Source of the DNA: Mycobacterium sp. MFM001
GTDB lineage: Bacteria; Actinomycetota; Actinomycetes; Mycobacteriales; Mycobacteriaceae
DNA length: 64,000 bases
Assembly: GCF_003402475.1 (NCBI RefSeq)
Contig: NZ_BFAB01000001.1
Coordinates: forward strand, 539,333 to 603,332
Reading direction: 5' to 3'
Position numbers and translations under genes: made by a program. Position 1 is the stretch's first letter; every line of letters begins with the position of its first letter. Of the stretch, positions 59,101-64,000 are shown piece after piece. The notes beneath the pieces were generated by a model, which did not search any database, was not told the origin of the DNA, and was given only the letters and a program-made list of their open reading frames with translations.

Positions 59101-61394
59101 TGACCACCGCTGCTGCCGGACTGCCTGACGCGCAACTGATTTCGACGCTGGCCCGCAAGGTCGACGAGGTCGACGCGATGACGACGGCGATGGCCCAGCT
59201 GTTCGTCCACGGCCACGACCTCGACATCCGCACGCTGTTCACCCGTGCCGGCGGCCCGGAGGACTACGCCAACATCCCGCCGACCCGGTTCCGCCGCAAG
59301 GAACACTGGCTCGACGCGCACTTCTCCGGCGACGCGTCGGTGATGATGCCGGGCAACCACGTGGCGCTGCCCGACGGCCGGCACGTGTGGGAGTACGCGC
59401 CGCGCGGAGCGACCGACCTGGCCGCTTTGGTGAAAGCCGCTGCGGCTGCGGTTATTCCGGATGCGCAGCTGACCGCGTCCGAGCAGCGGGCGGTGCCCGC
59501 CGAGAACGCCCGGTTGGTGACGACGCTGACCCGCCATCCCGGCGGGGCGGCGGTTCAGGTGCATGCGCGCATCGACGAGTCGTTCACGTTGGTGTACGAC
59601 GCGCTGGTGTCCCGGGGCGGGCAGGCTGCGGTGTTGCCGACGGCGGTCGGCGCCGGAGCGGCAGTGGCCGCACCGGTGACCGCTGCGCCCACCAACGGCG
59701 CACCGACAGCCGAGGCCGCCGCCGCCGAACCGGATGCGGAGGTCCTGCACGACAGCCTGACCGCGCGCCAGGCCGGTGATTTACGCAAGTGGTCGCCGGA
59801 TTCCGGTGAGACGGTTCACGACCGGCTGGCGACCATCGTGTCGATGGCGATGGGTTACGAGCCCGATGACCTGCCATGGGAGGTGCCGCTGATCGAGCTG
59901 GGGCTGGATTCGTTGATGGCGGTGCGGATCAAGAACCGCGTCGAGTACGACTTCGACCTGCCGCCGATCCAGTTGCAGGCCGTCCGCGACGCCAACCTCT
60001 ACAACATCGAGGAGCTCATCAAGTACGCGATCGAGCATCGCGACGAGGTACAGCAGCTGCACGAGCACCAAAAGACGATGACGGCCGAGGAGATCGCCAA
60101 GGAGCAGGCGGCGTTGCTCTCGGGCGCCACGCCGTCCACGGTGACCGAGGCCGCCGATCCGCAAGCGGAGCCGGAAACCCAAGCGGCGCAGCCGGCTTCC
60201 GATGTACCGATCCCGCCTCCGCCGAGTGACCCCTCGGGTCCGTCGGCGCAGCCCAACTTGGCGGGCGCAGCGCAGGCGCTCAACCAGCAGGCCGTCGCCG
60301 AGGCGCTGGGTTCCGACGTGCCGCCGCGTGATGCCTCCGAGCGGGTCACGTTCGCCACGTGGGCGATCGTCACCGGCAAGTCGCCGGGCGGCATCTTCAA
60401 CCCGTTGCCCAAGCTGGACGACGACGCGGCCGCCAAGATGGCCCAACGGCTTTCCGAGCGCGCCGAGGGTCCGATCAGCGCCGAGGACGTCAAGTCCGCG
60501 CAGACCATCGAAGAGCTGGCCACCACGGTGCGCGAGTACCTGGAGGCCGGCCAGATCGACGGGTTTGTGCGCATCCTTCGGCCCAGGCCCGAGGGTTCCA
60601 GCAAGGTCCCGGTGTTCGTGTTCCACGCCGCGGGCGGGTCGACGGTGGTCTACGAGCCGCTGCTCAAACGCCTGCCGGCCGACACCCCGATGTACGGATT
60701 CGAGCGTGTCGAGGGCACCATCGAGGAGCGGGCCGCGCAGTACGTGCCGAAACTCCTTGAACTGCAAGGCAATGGGCCCTTTGTGCTGGCCGGATGGTCG
60801 CTTGGCGGCGCGCTGGCCTACGCCTGCGCGATCGGGCTTAAGCAGCAGGGCTGCGACGTGCCGTTCGTCGGGCTGATCGACGCGGTCCGTCCGGGCGAGG
60901 AGATCCCGCAGACCAAGGAGGAGACCCGCAAGCGTTGGGAGCGCTACGCGCGCTTCGCCGAGCGGACCTTCAACGTGCAGATCCCCGAAATCCCTTACGA
61001 ACAGCTGGAAGAACTCGACGACGAGGGCCAGGTCCGGTTCGTTCTCGAGGCCGTCAAAGCCAGTGGTGTGCAGATTCCCGGTGGCATCATCGAGCACCAG
61101 CGCACGTCGTATCTGGACCAACGGGCCATCGACACCGCCCAGATCCGGCCCTACGACGGACATGTCACGCTCTACATGGCCGACCGCTACCACGACGACG
61201 CGATCATGTTCGAGCCGCGCTACGCCACCCGTAAACCCGACGGCGGGTGGGGCCAGTATGTGTCGGACCTCGAGGTGGTGCCCGTCGGCGGCGAGCACAT
61301 CCAGGTCATCGACGAGCCGATCATCGCGAAGGTCGGCGCGCATATGACGCAGGCGCTGGGCAGGATCGAAGCTGAGGAGAAGGCAGGCAAGTGA
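56103..61394 (+). CDS. pks13: Polyketide synthase Pks13 (mycolic acid condensase)
   Basis: 1763-aa modular synthase joining meromycolyl and carboxylated C24-26 chains, the last condensation in mycolic acid synthesis. Domains: N-terminal ACP (LGLSSRDAV, Ser55), ketosynthase ([11 protein letters not shown], Cys287; [17 protein letters not shown]), acyltransferase ([12 protein letters not shown], Ser802), second ACP (LGLDSLMAV, Ser1270) and thioesterase ([11 protein letters not shown], Ser1566). The Ala/Pro-rich linker between ACP2 and thioesterase makes it about 30 residues longer than the M. tuberculosis enzyme (1733 aa). Coupled by overlaps to fadD32 before and accD4 after. Confidence 0.98.
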   Translation: MTETDTATESVKPARTDMTVAEVRQWLRDWVAKATGRSPDAVDEATPLVELGLSSRDAVAMAADIEDRTGVTVSIAAAFEHPTIESLATWIVEGDPEDQAAEADDFDWTRSGPVERVDIAVVGLATRFPGDMNTPDETWQALLEGRDGITDLPEGRWSEFMEEPRIADRVNKARTRGGYLKDIKGFDSEFFALSKTEADNIDPQQRMALELTWEALEHARIPASSLRGEAVGVYIGTSVADYSFLAMSDPTVAHPYAITGTASSIVANRVSYFYDFHGPSVAVDTACSSSLVATHQAVQALRSGECDVAVAGGVNALITPVVTLGFDEIGQVLAPDGRIKSFSSDADGYTRSEGGGMLVLKRVEDARRDGDQILAVIAGSAVNHDGRSNGLIAPNPDAQADVLRRAYKDAGINPRTVDYIEAHGTGTVLGDPIEAQALGRVVGRGRPADKPALLGAIKTNIGHLESAAGAASLAKMVLALQHDKLPPSINYAGPNPYIDFDAAHLKVLDTVADWPRYSGYAVAGVSSFGFGGANAHVVLREVLPRDVVEREPEPEAEPAEAPAEEQHTEHARFDEYGEFVETNGAEPEYELPGLTEEAERLKEVALQELAASEQQAPLVPLAVSAFLTSRKKAAAAELADWMESPEGRASSLESIGRSLSRRNHGRSRAVVLARDHDEAIKGLRAIAEGKQRPNVFSTDGPVTNGPVWVLAGFGAQHRKMGKSLYLRDPIFAEWIDKLDALIQDERGVSILEMILDDAVDYTGDTVEYPIEAVQLVIFAIQIALGEVLKAHGAKPAAVIGQSLGEPGAAYFAGGLSLRDTVRIIVPRARLMGEGEAMLFGEYIRLMALVEYSAEEIKTVFADFPDLEVCVYAAPTQTVIGGPPEQVDAIIARCESEGKFARKFQTKGASHTAQMDPLLGEFTAELQGIHPMPLACGYFSTVHEGTYIRPGGEPIHDVDYWKKGLRHSVYFTQGVRNAVDSGHTTFLELAPNPVALMQVGLTTAAAGLPDAQLISTLARKVDEVDAMTTAMAQLFVHGHDLDIRTLFTRAGGPEDYANIPPTRFRRKEHWLDAHFSGDASVMMPGNHVALPDGRHVWEYAPRGATDLAALVKAAAAAVIPDAQLTASEQRAVPAENARLVTTLTRHPGGAAVQVHARIDESFTLVYDALVSRGGQAAVLPTAVGAGAAVAAPVTAAPTNGAPTAEAAAAEPDAEVLHDSLTARQAGDLRKWSPDSGETVHDRLATIVSMAMGYEPDDLPWEVPLIELGLDSLMAVRIKNRVEYDFDLPPIQLQAVRDANLYNIEELIKYAIEHRDEVQQLHEHQKTMTAEEIAKEQAALLSGATPSTVTEAADPQAEPETQAAQPASDVPIPPPPSDPSGPSAQPNLAGAAQALNQQAVAEALGSDVPPRDASERVTFATWAIVTGKSPGGIFNPLPKLDDDAAAKMAQRLSERAEGPISAEDVKSAQTIEELATTVREYLEAGQIDGFVRILRPRPEGSSKVPVFVFHAAGGSTVVYEPLLKRLPADTPMYGFERVEGTIEERAAQYVPKLLELQGNGPFVLAGWSLGGALAYACAIGLKQQGCDVPFVGLIDAVRPGEEIPQTKEETRKRWERYARFAERTFNVQIPEIPYEQLEELDDEGQVRFVLEAVKASGVQIPGGIIEHQRTSYLDQRAIDTAQIRPYDGHVTLYMADRYHDDAIMFEPRYATRKPDGGWGQYVSDLEVVPVGGEHIQVIDEPIIAKVGAHMTQALGRIEAEEKAGK

Positions 61395-62944
61395 CGACCA
61401 AGACGACCGCCGAGCTTCTGGCCGAACTCCGGGAAAAGCTGGAGCTGGCCAGGGAACCCGGCGATCCGAAGGCAATCGCCAGGCGAGACAAAAAGGGCAT
61501 CCCGAGCGCCCGCTCCCGCGTCTATGACCTGGTCGACCCGGGCAGCTTCCTGGAGACCGGTGCGCTGGCCCGTACGCCGGGCGATCCCAACGCGCCTTAC
61601 AGCGACGGCGTGGTCACCGGTCGCGCCATGATCAACGGCCGGCCGGTCGGGGTGTTCTCCACCGACCAGACGGTGTTCCAGGGCTCCGTTGGTGAGATGT
61701 TCGGCCGCAAGGTCGCCGACTTGATGGAGTGGTGCGCGATGGTGGCCTGTCCCATCATCGGCATCAACGATTCCGCCGGCGCCCGCATCCAGGACACCGC
61801 CACCTCACTGGCGTGGTACGCCGAGCTGGGCCGACGCCACGAGGCGCTGTCCGGGCTCGTGCCGCAGATATCCCTCATTTTTGGGAAATGTGCTGGGGGA
61901 GCGGTCTATTCGCCAATTCAGGACGACCTGTTGGTCGCGGTGCGTGACCAGGGCTACTTCTTCGTTACCGGGCCCGACGTGATCAAAGATGTCACCGGCG
62001 AGGAGGTCACCCTCGATGAGCTGGGCGGCGCCGACGCGCAGGCCCGCTACGGCAACATCCACCAGGTTGTCGAATCCGAGGCCGCCGCTTACCAGTACGT
62101 GCGTGACTTCCTGTCGTTTGTGCCGTCGAACTGCTTCGACAAGCCGCCGATCGTCAACCCGGGCCTGGAGCCGGAGATCACCCGGACCGACCTGGAACTC
62201 GACTCGATCGTGCCGGACAACGACAACACGGCCTACGACATGCACGAGATCCTGCTGCGGATCTTCGACGACGGCGACTTCCTCGACGTCGCTGCGCAGG
62301 CGGGGCAGGCAATCATCACCGGGTTCGCGCGCGTCGACGGACGCGCGGTCGGCGTGGTGGCCAACCAGCCCATGGTGCTGTCCGGATCGATCGACAACGA
62401 GGCCTCCGACAAAGCCGCGCGGTTCGTCCGGTTCTGCGACGCGTTCGACATCCCGTTGGTGTTCGTCGTCGACACTCCCGGCTTCTTGCCCGGAGCGGAG
62501 CAGGAGAAGAACGGAATCATCAAGCGCGGCGGTCGATTCCTGTACGCCGTCGTGGAGGCCGACGTGCCGAAGGTGACGATCACTGTCCGCAAGTCCTACG
62601 GCGGCGCGTACGCGGTGATGGGATCCAAGCAGCTGACCGCGGACTTCAACTTCGCCTGGCCCACCGCGCGCATCGCGGTGATCGGCGCCGAGGGAGCCGC
62701 GCAACTGTTGATGAAGCGATTCCCGGACCCCACGACTCCGGAGGCCCAAGCGATCAAGAAGGACTTCATCGAGGGCTACAACCTCAACATGGCCATCCCG
62801 TGGACCGCCGCCGAGCGTGGCTACATCGATGGAGTCATCGAACCGCACACCACCCGTCTGCTGCTGCGCAAGTCGCTGCATATCTTGCGCGACAAGCAGT
62901 TGCATAGGAGGGTCGGCCGCAAGCACGGCCTGATCCCGGTCTAG
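61391..62944 (+). CDS. accD4: Acyl-CoA carboxylase carboxyltransferase subunit AccD4
   Basis: 517-aa carboxyltransferase beta subunit (Rv3799c). It works with AccA3, AccD5 and AccE5 to carboxylate long-chain acyl-CoA for Pks13. Family motifs: [74 protein letters not shown] and [19 protein letters not shown], the two oxyanion-hole halves of a crotonase fold. GTG 61391 overlaps the pks13 stop (GTGA). Ends sharing CTAG with the convergent hydrolase. Confidence 0.97.
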   Translation: MTTKTTAELLAELREKLELAREPGDPKAIARRDKKGIPSARSRVYDLVDPGSFLETGALARTPGDPNAPYSDGVVTGRAMINGRPVGVFSTDQTVFQGSVGEMFGRKVADLMEWCAMVACPIIGINDSAGARIQDTATSLAWYAELGRRHEALSGLVPQISLIFGKCAGGAVYSPIQDDLLVAVRDQGYFFVTGPDVIKDVTGEEVTLDELGGADAQARYGNIHQVVESEAAAYQYVRDFLSFVPSNCFDKPPIVNPGLEPEITRTDLELDSIVPDNDNTAYDMHEILLRIFDDGDFLDVAAQAGQAIITGFARVDGRAVGVVANQPMVLSGSIDNEASDKAARFVRFCDAFDIPLVFVVDTPGFLPGAEQEKNGIIKRGGRFLYAVVEADVPKVTITVRKSYGGAYAVMGSKQLTADFNFAWPTARIAVIGAEGAAQLLMKRFPDPTTPEAQAIKKDFIEGYNLNMAIPWTAAERGYIDGVIEPHTTRLLLRKSLHILRDKQLHRRVGRKHGLIPV

Positions 62945-63804
62945 CGGCCAGTTAGCCAGTCAGCAAGCGCATTGCCGACGGCGGCGGCACCCATCGCGTT
63001 AGGGTGCAGCGGCGCAGCAGGATTGACGGCCACGTACCCCTCGACATAGCGTTGGTCGGGCGGCGCGCACATGTCGTGGCCGACGGACAGCGGCCGGGTG
63101 TCGAAGTAGTCGATTCCCTTGGCGGTCGCCAATTGCTTTTGCTGATCGTCCAGTTCGTTGATTTTCGACTCGAAGTAGTTGGCGTCCTTGGGCAGCACCG
63201 GCTCGTCGGGAAAGCAACCGCCGGGCCGGATGTAGGACAGGTACCCGACCAGGACGATGCGCGCGGCCGGCGCCTTGGCGCGGACGTCGTCGATCATCGC
63301 GCCCCAGACCGGCACCTGCGCGTTGATTGCCGCCGAGATGCTGTCCACGCCGTCGGTCACGAACCTGTCCACGCATGGCGGCGATTCCAGTGACGCGGCG
63401 CGGCAATGCGCTGCGTCGCCGGCCAACCCGACGTCGTTGCCGCCGATCGTGATCGTGATCAGAGTGGTGTCGGTACCGACCGCATCGAGTTGCCGCGGGA
63501 CTGGGCCGCGGGCGGTCTGTTGTGCCCGACTGGTGATGTCGTCCGTCGTCGCGCCGCTGCAGGTGACATCGGTGAAACTCGCCGGCGAGATGCGCCGCGC
63601 AAGCACCGACGGGTAGTCGTTGGTCGATTTGTCACAGCCGAGCGGCGGCGCGGCGTCCGGCACACCCGGTGCCGCGGCGGCCGAGTCGCCCATCGCGACA
63701 TAGCTCGACGACGGCCGCGCGGCAGTGGGCGAAGGCGGGCCGCAAGCGAGCACCCCCACGCTGAACAGGGACGCCAGTGCGACCAGTCGCCAGCCCGGTC
63801 TCAC
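62941..63804 (-). CDS. SGNH/GDSL-family lipase or esterase, probable lipoprotein
   Basis: 287-aa hydrolase. Block I is [15 protein letters not shown] with the catalytic Ser; block [14 protein letters not shown]; block [16 protein letters not shown] with the catalytic His; [10 protein letters not shown] fits block II. The N-terminus [20 protein letters not shown] followed by CG fits a signal with lipobox V-L-A-C, so membrane anchoring through the Cys at about residue 22 is likely. GTG 63804 overlaps the stop of the upstream frame by four bases. The position beside the mycolate genes suggests an envelope lipid substrate, unproven. Confidence 0.85.
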   Translation of the reverse strand: MRPGWRLVALASLFSVGVLACGPPSPTAARPSSSYVAMGDSAAAAPGVPDAAPPLGCDKSTNDYPSVLARRISPASFTDVTCSGATTDDITSRAQQTARGPVPRQLDAVGTDTTLITITIGGNDVGLAGDAAHCRAASLESPPCVDRFVTDGVDSISAAINAQVPVWGAMIDDVRAKAPAARIVLVGYLSYIRPGGCFPDEPVLPKDANYFESKINELDDQQKQLATAKGIDYFDTRPLSVGHDMCAPPDQRYVEGYVAVNPAAPLHPNAMGAAAVGNALADWLTGR

Positions 63805-64000
63805 CGCTGCTTGTCGGAGTCGTCGGACTCCTGCTGCACCTTTTTGCCCGCCTCGGTGGACTCTTTGAGCTCTTGCTTGGCGTCCTTGGCCTCGTCGGCA
63901 ATCTCGTCGACCGTTTCGTCGCCTTCTTCCGCACGCATGGCCTCCGGAATACCCACGATCGGCCGTCGCCAATCGCCCGCCGAACGTGGAGTTGTTGCAC
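63801..64000 (-). CDS. Acidic C-terminal tail of an unidentified protein (partial or small)
   Basis: Frame open to the window edge, ending in a highly charged helical tail (EEGDETVDEIADEAKDAKQE, then LKESTEAGKKVQQES). It overlaps the lipase start by GTGA, the type of coupling seen between neighbours here. The ATG at 63938 could also give a 45-residue protein; GGAGG lies only two bases before it, which is poor spacing, so a longer protein starting outside the window is favoured. No family recognised. Confidence 0.5.
   Translation of the reverse strand, partial: ATTPRSAGDWRRPIVGIPEAMRAEEGDETVDEIADEAKDAKQELKESTEAGKKVQQESDDSDKQR

Overview
The window is a high-GC mycobacterial chromosome segment. 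Nearly every core gene has a recognisable Mycobacterium tuberculosis counterpart, in the order of the Rv3859c to Rv3799c block read in reverse: gltB-gltD, ethR/ethA, rraA-hns, espR, sodA, glpQ1, pheA, serS, three plsC-like genes, Rv3811, erp, glf-glfT2-ubiA-aftB, fbpA-fbpD, and Rv3802c-fadD32-pks13-accD4. It is not M. tuberculosis itself, because several accessory genes sit between the conserved ones. These are a DinB3-type polymerase, an espA-espC-espD-like operon with a membrane beta-propeller gene, copC/ycnI, and an LCP/CPBP pair. No rRNA, tRNA, IS element, prophage or CRISPR array was seen.

Region 1 (1-13 kb) holds glutamate synthase (gltB is cut by the window edge), an LLM-type F420 oxidoreductase, a PHP-domain protein and dinB3 with a LexA-type SOS box over its start codon. 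Next comes an accessory insert: an orphan type VII secretion substrate operon (EspA/EspE-like, EspC/EspF-like, EspD/EspH-like and a membrane beta-propeller protein), divergent from a scramblase-like gene. Region 2 (13-21 kb) has the divergent ethR/ethA pair with a clear operator, rraA-hns, copC-ycnI, espR, a TMEM165/GDT1-type cation exporter behind a yybP-ykoY manganese riboswitch, and sodA with a strong terminator. Region 3 (21-37 kb) has a cluster of DnaA boxes, a rhodanese, a DUF4328 protein, glpQ1, an LCP ligase, an IdeR-type iron box between Rv3839 and pheA, serS, and a TetR regulator with two matching operators flanking its own gene and a phytoene-desaturase-like gene.

Region 4 (37-64 kb) is the cell envelope supercluster. 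It contains PlsC-like acyltransferases (the middle one broken), a HAD hydrolase, a peptidoglycan amidase with LGFP repeats, the repeat-rich exported protein Erp, galactan and arabinan synthesis (glf, glfT2, phosphatase, ubiA, aftB), the mycolyltransferases fbpA/fbpD, and the mycolic acid condensation module (Rv3802c, fadD32, pks13, accD4). It ends with a lipoprotein-like SGNH hydrolase and the tail of a further gene. Overlaps of 4 to 8 bases between many of these genes point to coupled translation.

Many starts in the window are preceded by a TANNNT element 6 to 8 bases upstream, the arrangement expected for leaderless mycobacterial mRNAs. This was used to fix the starts of ethR, ethA, pheA, serS, Rv3811 and others. 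Names such as Rv3839 mark M. tuberculosis counterparts recognised from memory, not from a search.
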